A stretch of 64,000 nucleotides of DNA, from NCBI RefSeq assembly GCF_000018545.1, contig NC_012587.1, forward strand, positions 1,116,001 through 1,180,000, given 5' to 3'. Every line of letters starts with the position of its first letter. Within the stretch, counting starts at the first letter, position 1. Made by a program: the position numbers and the translations under genes. Positions 48,928 to 58,658 of this stretch are shown piece after piece. Under the pieces are notes generated by a model. That model did not search any database. It worked only from the letters and a program-made list of their open reading frames with translations, and had not been told where the DNA came from. Source of the stretch: Sinorhizobium fredii NGR234. GTDB taxonomy: Bacteria; Pseudomonadota; Alphaproteobacteria; Rhizobiales; Rhizobiaceae.

Positions 48928-48998
48928 GTGCGATGGAAGAAGCCAAACCGGAGATGATATCATTTCCGGTTGTAACCGGATGGTTACGTGGCCGAGGG

Positions 48999-49253
48999 TC
49001 ACCGGTTGTCGAGTTCGGAACGGACCAAGTAGAGCCCGCGTTCGGTGATGCGATAGGGCCTTCCACTCGACGACCTGATCGCCCTCTTGCGTTTCAGTTT
49101 GCGAAAGAGCTCGAGATCGACGCCGGGATAGACCCAGCCGTCGCGTGTGAAGCAGCGGATCTCGGCGATCGTCTTGCCTTCCCGCTTGATTTCGATGCGG
49201 CCGCCCTGGGCCAAATGATGAAGGATGCGCTGTTCGGCGCGCGAAATGTCCAT
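48999..49253 (-). CDS. YjhX family protein (UPF0386)
   Basis: 84 residues starting MDISRAEQRILHHLAQGGRI, followed by a winged-helix-like pattern (RITERGLYLVR at the end) and CFTRDGWVYPG in the middle. This is the UPF0386/YjhX family. E. coli YjhX is described as the toxin of a YjhX-YjhQ pair, with YjhQ being a GNAT protein. A GNAT gene lies next to it here, in convergent orientation, so a similar pair is possible but unproven. Confidence 0.8.
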   Translation of the reverse strand: MDISRAEQRILHHLAQGGRIEIKREGKTIAEIRCFTRDGWVYPGVDLELFRKLKRKRAIRSSSGRPYRITERGLYLVRSELDNR

Positions 49254-49428
49254 AATGTGAGTGTTCCGGAATGGCGTTCTTCAGAACGCAGGAAAACGGT
49301 CCGCCGATCGTGAGATGAGCGGGGTTCGCGTTTCCGGCCCGTGCGCGCGATTCTTGGTGAACGCGGGCAGGGCCCTTACCGGGACTCAGACTGAAGGAAC
49401 ATAAAGACTCCGTTCGGACAGGCATTTT

Positions 49429-49744
49429 CTAAGGAACGGCCGCCCAGGCGTCAAGAAGCGCGGACAATTCCGGACTCGTAGCGGCAGTGGCGATAATGAG
49501 GCCGAGATGGAACGTGACGATGGCGAGAAGCAAAGTCCGGAACGGCTCTTTCCTTGTCTTGTGCTGATGAATTTGGGCATGCGAGAAGCGCCCCGAGGCT
49601 GCCGCCGATGGCGGCAAACGTCAGCAACATTCGCTCCGACACACGCCAAGCATTGCGTTGCGCCGCTCGCTTGTCCAGCCAGAACAAGCAGTAGGTCGCG
49701 AGGTTGATACTTGTGAGGACGGTGAGGATCATCAATGGCGACAT
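49429..49744 (-). pseudogene. frameshifted DUF1294 membrane protein
   Basis: The first frame from ATG 49744 reads ILTVLTSINLATYCLFWLDK, then AAIGGSLGALLA, the start of a DUF1294 protein. It then turns into unrelated sequence. The expected continuation (HAQIHQHKTRKEPFRTLLLA and a final hydrophobic helix) is found in another frame ending at 49429. The switch lies at about 49577-49586, where loss of two bases from a GCGC-like run explains the break. The gene is broken unless this is a sequencing error. Intact members have about 100 residues, two or three membrane helices and unknown function. Confidence 0.7.
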
Positions 49745-49893
49745 GGGTAACGATAGTCACAAGGTGTCCAAAGTTTCGTTAAGCGCGACCGCGACCGAGG
49801 GCGGTCTGTGGCCGCGCCTCACAAGCCTTGCACCGCAGAACCAATTGCTCTACCGAGAAACCTCAAAATTCAGGCTTCAAAGAAGAGCATGAG

Positions 49894-51396
49894 ATGAGCA
49901 TCGTCGACGTCCGCACTCCCGATCCGAAACGCTTCATTCCCGGCGCCACCGGCGACTGGGAGGTCATCATCGGCTTGGAGGTCCATGCCCAGGTGCTGAG
50001 CAATTCGAAGCTGTTCTCCGGGGCGTCGACCGAGTTCGGCAACGCGCCGAATGCCAACGTCTCGCTGGTCGATGCGGCCATGCCCGGCATGCTGCCGGTC
50101 ATCAACGAGGAATGTGTCAAGCAGGCGGTGCGCACCGGCCTCGGCCTCAAGGCCAAGATCAACCGTCGCTCGATCTTCGACCGCAAGAACTACTTTTATC
50201 CGGATCTGCCGCAGGGCTACCAGATCTCACAGTACAAGGATCCGATCGTCGGCGAAGGCAAGATCATTATTTCGATCGGCCCGGACCGCCAGGGACAGTT
50301 CGAGGATGTCGAGATCGGCATCGAGCGCCTGCATCTGGAACAGGATGCCGGCAAGTCGATGCATGATCAGCATCCCTCCATGTCCTATGTCGACCTCAAC
50401 CGCTCCGGCGTCGCGCTGATGGAGATCGTCTCCAAGCCGGACCTGCGCTCGTCGGACGAGGCCAAGGCCTATCTCACCAAGCTGCGTTCGATCCTGCGCT
50501 ATCTCGGCACCTGCGACGGCAACATGGACGAGGGGTCGATGCGGGCCGACGTCAACGTCTCGGTGCGCCGCCCGGGTGCGGCTTTCGGAACGCGCTGCGA
50601 AATCAAGAACGTCAACTCGATCCGCTTCGTCGGCCAGGCGATCGAATACGAGGCGCGTCGCCAGATCGGCATCCTCGAGGATGGCGGCACGATCGATCAG
50701 GAAACCCGGCTCTTCGACCCGAACAAGGGCGAGACGCGCTCGATGCGCTCCAAGGAAGACGCGCACGACTACCGCTATTTCCCCGATCCGGACTTGTTGC
50801 CGCTCGAGTTCGACGACGCCTTCGTCGAGGCGCTCAAGACCGATCTTCCGGAACTGCCGGACGACAAGAAGGACCGCTTCGTCCGTGACCTGGGGCTCTC
50901 GGTCTACGATGCCTCCGTTCTCGTCTCGGAAAAGGCGATCGCCGACTATTTCGAGGCGGTTGCCGAAGGACGCGACGGCAAGATTGCCGCGAACTGGGTG
51001 ATCAACGACCTGCTGGGCGCCTTGAACAAAGCCGGCAAAACCATTGAAGAGACTCCGGTTTCGCCGGCCCAACTGGGCGGCGTCATCGACCTCATCAAGG
51101 CCGGTACCATCTCCGGCAAGCTCGCCAAGGATCTCTTCGAAATCCTCTGGAACGAAGGTGGCGACCCGGCCGAGATCGTCGAGAGCCGTGGCATGAAGCA
51201 GGTCACCGACACCGGCGCGATCGAGAAGGCCGTCGATGAAATCATCGCCGCCAACCCGGACCAGGTGGAAAAGGCCAAGGCGAAGCCGTCGCTTGCCGGC
51301 TGGTTCGTCGGCCAGGTGATGAAGGCGACCGGCGGCAAGGCCAATCCGCAGGCGGTGCAGGCTCTCGTCAAGTCCAAGCTCGGCATCGAAGAGTGA
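49894..51396 (+). CDS. gatB: Asp-tRNA(Asn)/Glu-tRNA(Gln) amidotransferase subunit B
   Basis: tRNA-binding and kinase subunit of GatCAB, 500 residues. Family motifs: [19 protein letters not shown] near the N-terminus, [27 protein letters not shown] and [19 protein letters not shown]; the C-terminal YqeY-like domain ends [13 protein letters not shown] at 49894 was chosen over an upstream in-frame ATG at 49828 because the family starts near VDVRTPDPK. It is 1.5 kb from gatA, separated by a GNAT gene, the YjhX-like gene and the broken DUF1294 gene. Confidence 0.96.
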   Translation: MSIVDVRTPDPKRFIPGATGDWEVIIGLEVHAQVLSNSKLFSGASTEFGNAPNANVSLVDAAMPGMLPVINEECVKQAVRTGLGLKAKINRRSIFDRKNYFYPDLPQGYQISQYKDPIVGEGKIIISIGPDRQGQFEDVEIGIERLHLEQDAGKSMHDQHPSMSYVDLNRSGVALMEIVSKPDLRSSDEAKAYLTKLRSILRYLGTCDGNMDEGSMRADVNVSVRRPGAAFGTRCEIKNVNSIRFVGQAIEYEARRQIGILEDGGTIDQETRLFDPNKGETRSMRSKEDAHDYRYFPDPDLLPLEFDDAFVEALKTDLPELPDDKKDRFVRDLGLSVYDASVLVSEKAIADYFEAVAEGRDGKIAANWVINDLLGALNKAGKTIEETPVSPAQLGGVIDLIKAGTISGKLAKDLFEILWNEGGDPAEIVESRGMKQVTDTGAIEKAVDEIIAANPDQVEKAKAKPSLAGWFVGQVMKATGGKANPQAVQALVKSKLGIEE

Positions 51397-51398
51397 CG

Positions 51399-51899
51399 AT
51401 GTTCTTCGTCCGTACGGCAAGCGAGCGCGACCTCGAAAAGGTGCGCGCTCTGCTCGTCGAGACCTGGCACGCGACCTATGACAGCTTCTATGGCGTCGAC
51501 AAGGTCGACAAGCTGACGGCCAGGTGGCACTCGGTCGATGCCCTGAGGGCTCGGCTGCAAAAGAAGAACGCGGAGTTCGTCGTCGCGGACAACGGCCGCG
51601 AAATCGCCGGCATGGGGTTTGCAGCCATGTCGGACACGCGTCCGAAGACCGTCATCCTTCATCAGCTCTACGTCCTGCCCAAGTTCCAGCGGCAGGGCAT
51701 CGGCCGCGACATGTTCGCCGAACTCGAAACCTGCTTCCCGGATGCCGATCGCATGCGCCTCGAGGTCGAGCCGGAGAATCTCCATGCGCTGGCCTTCTAC
51801 CGCGCGCACGGGTTCTCAGAGGTCGGAACGACGCCGAATTGCGGCGACGAGCAATCGGGCATCCCGGCACTCATCCTGGAAAAGCACCTCGTCCGATAG
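51399..51899 (+). CDS. GNAT family N-acetyltransferase
   Basis: 166 residues. Motif A is LHQLYVLPKFQRQGIGRDMFAE (Q-R-Q-G-I-G), motif B VEPENLHALAFYRAHGF. The N-terminal LLVETWHATYDSFYG suggests the RimI/YjgM-like group. GTG at 51393 overlaps the gatB stop (GTGA), and ATG at 51399 lies just after it; I chose the ATG. It is probably co-translated with gatB. Substrate unknown. Confidence 0.82.
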   Translation: MFFVRTASERDLEKVRALLVETWHATYDSFYGVDKVDKLTARWHSVDALRARLQKKNAEFVVADNGREIAGMGFAAMSDTRPKTVILHQLYVLPKFQRQGIGRDMFAELETCFPDADRMRLEVEPENLHALAFYRAHGFSEVGTTPNCGDEQSGIPALILEKHLVR

Positions 51900-51958
51900 G
51901 CTGCCACGTTCTATCCACGCTTAGGCGTTTCGCGGCGGGTTAGGAGAATGCCTGCGGA

Positions 51959-52639
51959 TCACCGGCGAAGCCCGCCGACGGCGGCGAGGATCTCCGTCGC
52001 GGTCGGGAAAACGCACAGGCTGTCCGGTCCGTCGCGCGCCTCGATTTTCGCCCAGCCGATCACACCGGCCGCATCGACCAGGAAGTGGCCGACGAGCTGT
52101 GTGCCGTGGTTTGCCAGGATCGCTTTGTCGGCTTCGTCAAGCTCGAAACCGTCCCTGGCGTTGAGTACGACGTTGGCTTCCATAGGATGCAAGGGTTGCG
52201 GGAACTCGCCGGTAGGGTTGATGCGAGCCGCGTCGAATTGCGCCATCGCTGAACGATAGGGCCATTCGGGCTGGTCGTTGCTGCCCTGGGGCAGGAACTC
52301 GCCATACGGTACGCCGAAGGCTCGGTGTGTGCTGCAATCCGGGTCGCACAGAAGGGTGACCGGCGTCGGGCGGTGGCGGTAGTACAGGCGGGCGCGCTCC
52401 ACCGGCGTGTTGATCACGGCGAGGGTCTCTATTCCGTCGGCGCGGAGCGCAGTTTGCACGCCGGCAAGCTGTTCCACCTGGCGCCGGCAGAATGGGCAAT
52501 GCAGCCCGCGAAAAAAGCCGATCAGGAACGGGCGGCCATGCAAGTTGCCGAGAGAGACCATCCCTTCTCGGTTGGCTGCGGGAAGCGCGAAGGAGGGCGC
52601 GGCCTCTCCCGGCTGCAGCGGACGCCTTTGGTTTCCCAT
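51959..52639 (-). CDS. AhpC/TSA-like peroxiredoxin
   Basis: 226 residues with a thioredoxin fold. The active centre is FFRGLHCPFCRRQVEQL with Cys48 and Cys51. Having CxxC at this place, rather than the single peroxidatic Cys with an upstream Thr, is typical of the peroxiredoxin-like (DUF899/AhpC-TSA 2) group. A second possible Cys pair is CDPDC near residue 100. ATG at 52639 has AAAGGAA upstream; the longer open frame further upstream is not family-like. It is divergent from a GNAT gene. Confidence 0.82.
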   Translation of the reverse strand: MGNQRRPLQPGEAAPSFALPAANREGMVSLGNLHGRPFLIGFFRGLHCPFCRRQVEQLAGVQTALRADGIETLAVINTPVERARLYYRHRPTPVTLLCDPDCSTHRAFGVPYGEFLPQGSNDQPEWPYRSAMAQFDAARINPTGEFPQPLHPMEANVVLNARDGFELDEADKAILANHGTQLVGHFLVDAAGVIGWAKIEARDGPDSLCVFPTATEILAAVGGLRR

Positions 52640-52871
52640 GGCATGTTTCCTTTGAAGGTTGTTCCACGCGAACAGCGGATTTCTTGAAGGCCTCACCGAC
52701 CTCTCAAGGCCCTGCACTGTAGCGGAAATGGCACCTTCACTCCATCTGCAAGGCACAGAATACCGCGGGTCTCCCCGAATGGCGGGAACGCATCTTACTT
52801 GACCTTTGTCACAATACCGTCGTCCCTTATGGTTGATGTGGCTGAGCACGCATAATGGAATGGAAACGATA

Positions 52872-53336
52872 ATGACGATTGATCTTGAAATCCGCGAAGC
52901 CGAGCGCCGCGATCTACCTGCGATCATCGCCCTTTTCGCCAATGATGAAGCCGGCGGGCACGGCGATACGACTGGGCCGGAGGCATTCGGCGACTATCTT
53001 GCGGCTTTCGAGAAGATTGGCGCCTCGGTCCACCAGACGCTCTATGTCGCCTGCCACAGCGGCGAGGTTGTCGGCACGTTCCAGACGGCGATATCGACTT
53101 CGCTGCCGGGGCGCGGCAGTTCCAGCCTGGTAATCGAGGCGGTGCAGACAAGAGAGGACATGCGCGGCCGCGGCATCGGCGAGCGCATGGTCCGTCACGC
53201 CATTGCCGAAGCGCGGGAAAGGGGGGCGGCGAAAGTGCGGCTCACCTCGAACGCGTCGCGCGTCGACGCGCACCGCTTCTATGAACGCCTCGGTTTCGAG
53301 CGCAGCCACTTCGGCTTCAAGATGCAGGTGAAATGA
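52872..53336 (+). CDS. GNAT family N-acetyltransferase
   Basis: 154 residues, with motif A VQTREDMRGRGIGERMVRHAI (R-G-R-G-I-G) and motif B VRLTSNASRVDAHRFYERLGF. This NASRVDAHRFYERLGF type occurs in the PhnO/YpeA-like group acting on small amines. ATG 52872 fits the domain start and has GGAAA about 6 nt upstream; ATG 52860 is an in-frame alternative. Substrate unknown. Confidence 0.82.
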   Translation: MTIDLEIREAERRDLPAIIALFANDEAGGHGDTTGPEAFGDYLAAFEKIGASVHQTLYVACHSGEVVGTFQTAISTSLPGRGSSSLVIEAVQTREDMRGRGIGERMVRHAIAEARERGAAKVRLTSNASRVDAHRFYERLGFERSHFGFKMQVK

Positions 53337-53444
53337 CCGCGTCTTCAGGCGGAAACACTGGACAAGGCAAAAGTGGCGCGGCATAAGCGGGAGCGAGATT
53401 TTGTTATCCGGCTGCCTCCCATCGGCCGGTAAAGGACGATGCCC

Positions 53445-53840
53445 ATGAAGCTCCTGCTGCAGATTTTCACCTGGTGGAACGGACAGACGATCGGTACGCG
53501 CTTTCACACCTGGCGTAATGGCCAGCGCGTCGGCGAAGACGAGTTCGGCAACGTCTACTACCAGGGCGGCAAGGATTCCGAAGGCCGGACGCGGCGCTGG
53601 GTTATCTACAATGGCCCGGCCGAGGCGTCTGCCATTCCGGCCGGTTGGCACGGGTGGATGCATCACCGCACCGACGTATCGCCCGCCGACGAAAAATATG
53701 CCGCACGGGAATGGCAGCAGCCGCATCGTCCGAATCCGACGGGCACGCCCAGCGCCTACCGCCCGAAGGGCTCGCTGGCCAATGCAGGCCGGCGCCCGCG
53801 CGTGACCGGCGACTACGATGCCTGGACGCCGCGCTCCTGA
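53445..53840 (+). CDS. NADH:ubiquinone oxidoreductase accessory subunit NDUFA12 (17.2 kDa type)
   Basis: 131 residues: ILQIFTWWNGQTIGT-type start (LLLQIFTWWNGQTIGTRF), FGNVYYQGG, RRWVIYNG and AEASAIPAGWHGWMHH are all features of the alphaproteobacterial complex I accessory subunit shared with mitochondria. It binds the junction of the NuoG/NuoI arm. AAAGGA stands 8 nt before ATG 53445 but only 2 nt before ATG 53439, so the second is preferred. It lies 43 kb from the nuo operon, as usual in rhizobia, followed by a DUF2155 gene. Confidence 0.92.
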   Translation: MKLLLQIFTWWNGQTIGTRFHTWRNGQRVGEDEFGNVYYQGGKDSEGRTRRWVIYNGPAEASAIPAGWHGWMHHRTDVSPADEKYAAREWQQPHRPNPTGTPSAYRPKGSLANAGRRPRVTGDYDAWTPRS

Positions 53841-53970
53841 TTGCTGACCGAGGCGGGCTCACTCGCCAGCTCATATCTCAAACTGAGAATCGATCACGGC
53901 GCAGCCACATTTCGGGTTTAGCGCCTGAGGGGCTATTCAGAACAAACAGCATCGCAAGGGATTGGCGGGA

Positions 53971-54423
53971 ATGGCAGATTTCTGTCTGCGGAATTTGATC
54001 GGCCGGACAGCCCGGCACACCGGTCTGGCGGTTCTCCTGGCTTTGCCCTTGATCTCAGCCGGCGAGCCGGCACGCGCGACGCGCCTCTCCAATGCCGTCG
54101 CGGTCTTTTCCGGCATCGACAAGATCACCGGCCGCATTACCACCTTCGACGTCTATATCGGCGAGACGGTGCAGTTCGGCGCTCTGCAGGTCACCCCGCA
54201 CGTCTGCTATAGCCGCGACGAGACGGAGGCGCCGAAGACCACCACCTTCGTGGATGTCGACGAGATCACGCTCGACCGCAAGATCCGGCGCATCTTCACC
54301 GGCTGGATGTTTGCCGACAGCCCCGGCCTCAACGCCGTCGAGCATCCCGTCTATGACGTCTGGCTGCAGTCCTGCAAGCCGACCTCCGACGTTCCCCCGC
54401 CGGATACGGCCGCGAAGCAATGA
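53971..54423 (+). CDS. DUF2155 domain exported protein
   Basis: 150 residues with a signal peptide (hydrophobic run GLAVLLALPLISAGEPARA). The mature part VFSGIDKITGRITTFDVYIGE, VTPHVCYSRDETEAPKTTTF and AVEHPVYDVWLQSC is diagnostic of DUF2155, found beside NDUFA12 in alphaproteobacteria. Two Cys could form a disulfide in the periplasm. The conserved pairing suggests a link with complex I biogenesis, but no function is known. An in-frame TTG at 53962 is an alternative start. Confidence 0.85.
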   Translation: MADFCLRNLIGRTARHTGLAVLLALPLISAGEPARATRLSNAVAVFSGIDKITGRITTFDVYIGETVQFGALQVTPHVCYSRDETEAPKTTTFVDVDEITLDRKIRRIFTGWMFADSPGLNAVEHPVYDVWLQSCKPTSDVPPPDTAAKQ

Positions 54424-54443
54424 GTTTGCAAGAATAGTGTACT

Positions 54444-54555
54444 GCCCCTCACCCTAACCCTCTCCCCGTAGGACGGGGAGAGGGGACTGCTGCCAGCGCT
54501 GCATCGCCCTTCTCCCCGCTCGCGGGGAGAAGGTGCCGGCAGGCGGATGAGGGGC
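54444..54555. repeat. RIME1-type intergenic palindromic element
   Basis: 112-bp element with perfect terminal inverted repeats GCCCCTCA (54444-54451) / TGAGGGGC (54548-54555) and two large palindromes: CCCTCTCCCC/GGGGAGAGGG (54458-54484) and CCTTCTCCCCG/CGGGGAGAAGG (54508-54533). Size and layout agree with the Rhizobium intergenic mosaic element RIME1 (about 108 bp, two palindromes). It lies between the convergent ends of the DUF2155 and aat genes, so it may act as a terminator. Confidence 0.85.
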
Positions 54556-54590
54556 TGACATATGGCAGACGCACGCACACATTTCCCGAT

Positions 54591-55205
54591 CTAAAATTCA
54601 AGATTCGGCGAGGCAATCGCTCTTGCAAGCAGCAGGTCGTACTCGGCTTTCGGCACGTCGACGGCGCCGAAGGATTTCAGGTGCTCCGTGGTGAATTGCG
54701 TGTCGAGCAGTTGGAAGTGCCGGGCGCGCAGTCGCTCGACGAGATGGACGAGACAGATTTTCGAGGCATCGGTCCGCAAGGAGAACATGCTCTCGCCGAA
54801 GAAGGCCGCCCCTAGCGAGACGCCATAGAGGCCACCCACGAGCCGGTCGCCCTCCCAGGCCTCGACACTGTGGGCATAGCCCATCCGGTGCAATGCTGCA
54901 TAGAGAGATCGGATCTTGTCGTTGATCCAGGTGGTCGGCCGACCGGGCGCCGGCTTCGCGCATCCCTCGATAACCGCTTCGAAGGCCGTGTCGAAGCGGA
55001 TCTCGTAAGGACGCTTGCGAATTCTCTTGGCGAGGCTGTGGGAGACGTGAAATCGATCCAGCGGGAGGACGCCGCGAATCTCCGGCTCGACCCAGAAGAG
55101 TTCTGGATCGTTGGCCGAATCAGCCATGGGAAACAGGCCGATGGAATAGGCGCGCAGCAACATGTCCGGGGTGATTTCCGGTTGTTTGCTGCGCGATCCT
55201 TTCAA
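54591..55205 (-). CDS. aat: leucyl/phenylalanyl-tRNA-protein transferase
   Basis: Adds Leu or Phe to the N-terminus of proteins with basic N-termini, marking them for ClpAP. 204 residues: [68 protein letters not shown] and [15 protein letters not shown] are all family motifs. The start is probably TTG at 55205, 9 nt after the accC stop, making it the last gene of aroQ-accB-accC-aat. Confidence 0.93.
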   Translation of the reverse strand: MKGSRSKQPEITPDMLLRAYSIGLFPMADSANDPELFWVEPEIRGVLPLDRFHVSHSLAKRIRKRPYEIRFDTAFEAVIEGCAKPAPGRPTTWINDKIRSLYAALHRMGYAHSVEAWEGDRLVGGLYGVSLGAAFFGESMFSLRTDASKICLVHLVERLRARHFQLLDTQFTTEHLKSFGAVDVPKAEYDLLLARAIASPNLEF

Positions 55206-55214
55206 TCTCTTACC

Positions 55215-56558
<1,344 letters not shown>

Positions 56559-56570
56559 CGCCACCGCGCC

Positions 56571-57041
56571 TTATTCGATCACGATCAGAGGTTCGCCATA
56601 TTCGACCGGGGCCGCGTCCTGCACGAGAATTTCCGTCACCTTGCCCGAGCGCGGGGCCGGGATCTGGTTCATCGTCTTCATCGCCTCGATGATCAGGATC
56701 GTCTGGCCTTCCTTGACCGTCGCACCGACCTCAATGAACGGGCGGGCTCCCGGGGCCGGGGAAAGATAGGCTGTGCCGACCATCGGCGCCGTGACCGCGT
56801 TCTTCGCGTTGTGGCCGCCTTGGGCTGCGGGCACAGCGGCCGGCGCCGGTGCTGCGGCCACCGCAGCCGGTATCTGGTAGGGCATCGCCGGCATCGGCAT
56901 CGCGACAGGCGTGCCGTTCCGCGAGACGCGGATGCGCAGATCGTCCTGTTCCACTTCGATCTCGGTCAGGTCGGTATCCTTGAGGATATTGGCGAGATCG
57001 CGGATCAGCGCCTGATCGATACCCGGTTTCTTGTCAGCCAT
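56571..57041 (-). CDS. accB: acetyl-CoA carboxylase biotin carboxyl carrier protein
   Basis: 156 residues: helical N-terminal segment, Ala/Pro-rich linker (about 48-75) and C-terminal biotinyl domain. The biotin-accepting lysine is Lys122 in IEAMKTMNQI, where the classic M after K is replaced by T, as in other rhizobia. The substrate of BirA, encoded at the other end of the window. Lies between aroQ and accC in one operon. Confidence 0.96.
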   Translation of the reverse strand: MADKKPGIDQALIRDLANILKDTDLTEIEVEQDDLRIRVSRNGTPVAMPMPAMPYQIPAAVAAAPAPAAVPAAQGGHNAKNAVTAPMVGTAYLSPAPGARPFIEVGATVKEGQTILIIEAMKTMNQIPAPRSGKVTEILVQDAAPVEYGEPLIVIE

Positions 57042-57064
57042 GGGATATGAGCCTCGTGTACTTC

Positions 57065-57511
57065 TTATTTCGACGTGTTTGTCAGGTTCTTTAGCGCATG
57101 CAGCGCCAGAATGTAACTCTGCGCGCCAAAGCCGCAGATGACGCCCTTGACGGCCGGCGCAATCATCGACTTGTGGCGGAATTCCTCGCGCGCATGGATG
57201 TTGGAAAGATGCAGTTCGACGACGGGAACGGCGATGGCGCGAATGGCATCATGCATGGCAATCGACGTGTGGCCATAGGCGGCTGGATTGATGGCGACGC
57301 CGGCGGCGACTTCACCTGCCTCGTGCAGCCAGTCGACCAGCACGCCTTCCACATTCGATTGGCGAAAATCGACGTCGAAGCCCAGGAGATTCCCCTCCGC
57401 TTTGCACATCGCCTCGATGTCGGCCAAGGTCTGGCCGCCGTAAATGCCTGGTTCGCGCTTGCCGAGGGCATTCAGGTTCGGGCCATTCAGCACAAAAATC
57501 GTCGAGGACAT
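57065..57511 (-). CDS. aroQ: 3-dehydroquinate dehydratase, type II
   Basis: Third step of the shikimate pathway. 148 residues from ATG 57511; family motifs VLNGPNLNALGKREPGIYGG (substrate loop with Arg/Tyr), NPAAYGHTSIAMHDAI and VELHLSNIHAREEFRHKS. The frame stays open upstream, but the enzyme begins MSSTIFVLNGPN. The aroQ-accB-accC order is common in alphaproteobacteria. 23 nt separate it from accB. Confidence 0.96.
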   Translation of the reverse strand: MSSTIFVLNGPNLNALGKREPGIYGGQTLADIEAMCKAEGNLLGFDVDFRQSNVEGVLVDWLHEAGEVAAGVAINPAAYGHTSIAMHDAIRAIAVPVVELHLSNIHAREEFRHKSMIAPAVKGVICGFGAQSYILALHALKNLTNTSK

Positions 57512-57543
57512 AAGGGGTTCCGGTCCGATGATGGGAGGGTTAC

Positions 57544-57572
57544 CTATAGACCGATGGTTCCGCGAGGGAAAG
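57544..57572 (-). promoter_or_regulatory. putative aroQ-accB-accC-aat promoter
   Basis: Minus strand: CTATAG (57549-57544) is a near-consensus rhizobial -10, with CTTTCC (57572-57567) at 17-nt spacing as a weak -35. It stands about 33 nt before the aroQ ATG. Confidence 0.4.
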
Positions 57573-57595
57573 CCCCCCGGCTGTGCGGGGGATTT
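57571..57595 (-). terminator. weak terminator after the DsbA-like gene
   Basis: On the minus strand a CCCCC / GGGGG stem with an 8-nt loop (57591-57574) is followed by GCTTTCCC. The T-run is poor. It separates the DsbA-like gene from the aroQ operon. Confidence 0.3.
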
Positions 57596-57658
57596 GTCCA
57601 CAAGTCATGGCTCATTGAAGGGCAAGAGCGGCGGTGGCGTGCAGGCTCCGAGGCTCGG

Positions 57659-58426
57659 TCAGCAGGCCGTCTTGCCGCATTCACGCAGATTGGCGACCTT
57701 GCCGGTGATTTCGGCGGCGCCGACGGCGCCGTAGACCGCCTCGTTGCCGATCACATAGGAAGGGGTGCCGGTGATGCCGAGATCGTTGGCGAGCATGTAG
57801 GCTTCGCGCACCGAAGCGTCATTCGGGTCGTCTTCCATTTTCTCGCGCAATTGCTCTTCCGTAACCCCGAGCTTGGCGGCAACGGCGATCGCCGTCGCTT
57901 CGGTGGCCCGCTCTTCGGCGCCGAGCAGGGCGCGGTGGAAGTCTCCGTACTTCTCCGGTGCGACCGAGCGGAACGCGGCGCTGACCTTGTGGGCGGCGAG
58001 CGAATCGGGGCCGAGAATCGGGAACTCCTTCAGGACGAAGCGGACGTTTTTGTCCTTGGCGAGGATATCGTCCATGTCCGAGAGCGCCCGCTTGCAGTAG
58101 CCGCAATTATAGTCGAAGAACTCGACGACCGTGACGTCGCCCTTGGGATTGCCGAGGATCACGTCGTAGGCGGAATTGAAGATCGCCTTCTCGTTCTTGG
58201 CGATCGCCGCTTGCGAGGCTTCCTGCTGCTTGGCGCGCTGCTTGGCGGACAGTGCTTCCTGCACTTCCAGCATGATCTCCGGATTGGCGATGAGATATTC
58301 CTTGATGAAGGCGCCGATCTCTTCCTTCTGTTTCGGGTCGAGCGCCGCCGCTGGCTGGGGCAGGGCGATGCCGGCTGCGACCGCAATCAGCGTTCCGGCG
58401 GCAATCATCTTCTTCTTGAGCGTCAT
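57659..58426 (-). CDS. DsbA family thiol-disulfide oxidoreductase
   Basis: 255 residues with a signal peptide (hydrophobic run after MTLKKK, ending AAA), then a helical region resembling the Com1/ScsC N-terminal oligomerisation segment (residues 30-85) and the thioredoxin domain with active site CGYC at Cys108/Cys111 (EFFDYNCGYCKRA). The cis-Pro loop is GTPSYVIGN. The type resembles ScsC/BcfH isomerases rather than plain DsbA. Of two consecutive ATGs, 58426 has better spacing from GAGG. Confidence 0.9.
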   Translation of the reverse strand: MTLKKKMIAAGTLIAVAAGIALPQPAAALDPKQKEEIGAFIKEYLIANPEIMLEVQEALSAKQRAKQQEASQAAIAKNEKAIFNSAYDVILGNPKGDVTVVEFFDYNCGYCKRALSDMDDILAKDKNVRFVLKEFPILGPDSLAAHKVSAAFRSVAPEKYGDFHRALLGAEERATEATAIAVAAKLGVTEEQLREKMEDDPNDASVREAYMLANDLGITGTPSYVIGNEAVYGAVGAAEITGKVANLRECGKTAC

Positions 58427-58658
58427 CATTCCCTCGTTGTCTTCTCGTACCTGTCTGTCGCCCATTTCGCACCGCCGCGTCAACGCATCTTCGCAGGACA
58501 AAGACATGCAGCAGCGACCCGCCGTAGGTGCGAGCATAGGGTGCGCGGGCGCGAAACGAAACGGCAAAATCGGCCGAATTGCGGCGCTCCCATACTTGTG
58601 ATGGGTAAAGCGATCGGGCAAAGGGGCGGGACGCCAGCCAACTTGTGAGGATCAGCCA

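Noticed and set aside
48953..48984. Short palindromes ATGATATCAT and CCGGTTGTAACCGG between a GNAT gene and the YjhX-like gene
   Set aside because: They lie at the 3' ends of both convergent genes, no promoter is nearby and there is no T-run; no function can be supported.
49805..49866. tRNA-like sequence on the minus strand (CTCGGTAGAGCAATTGG resembles a D-arm)
   Set aside because: No acceptor stem, no anticodon stem-loop and no T-arm (GTTCGAAT-like) sequence at the right distance. Probably chance or a very old fragment.
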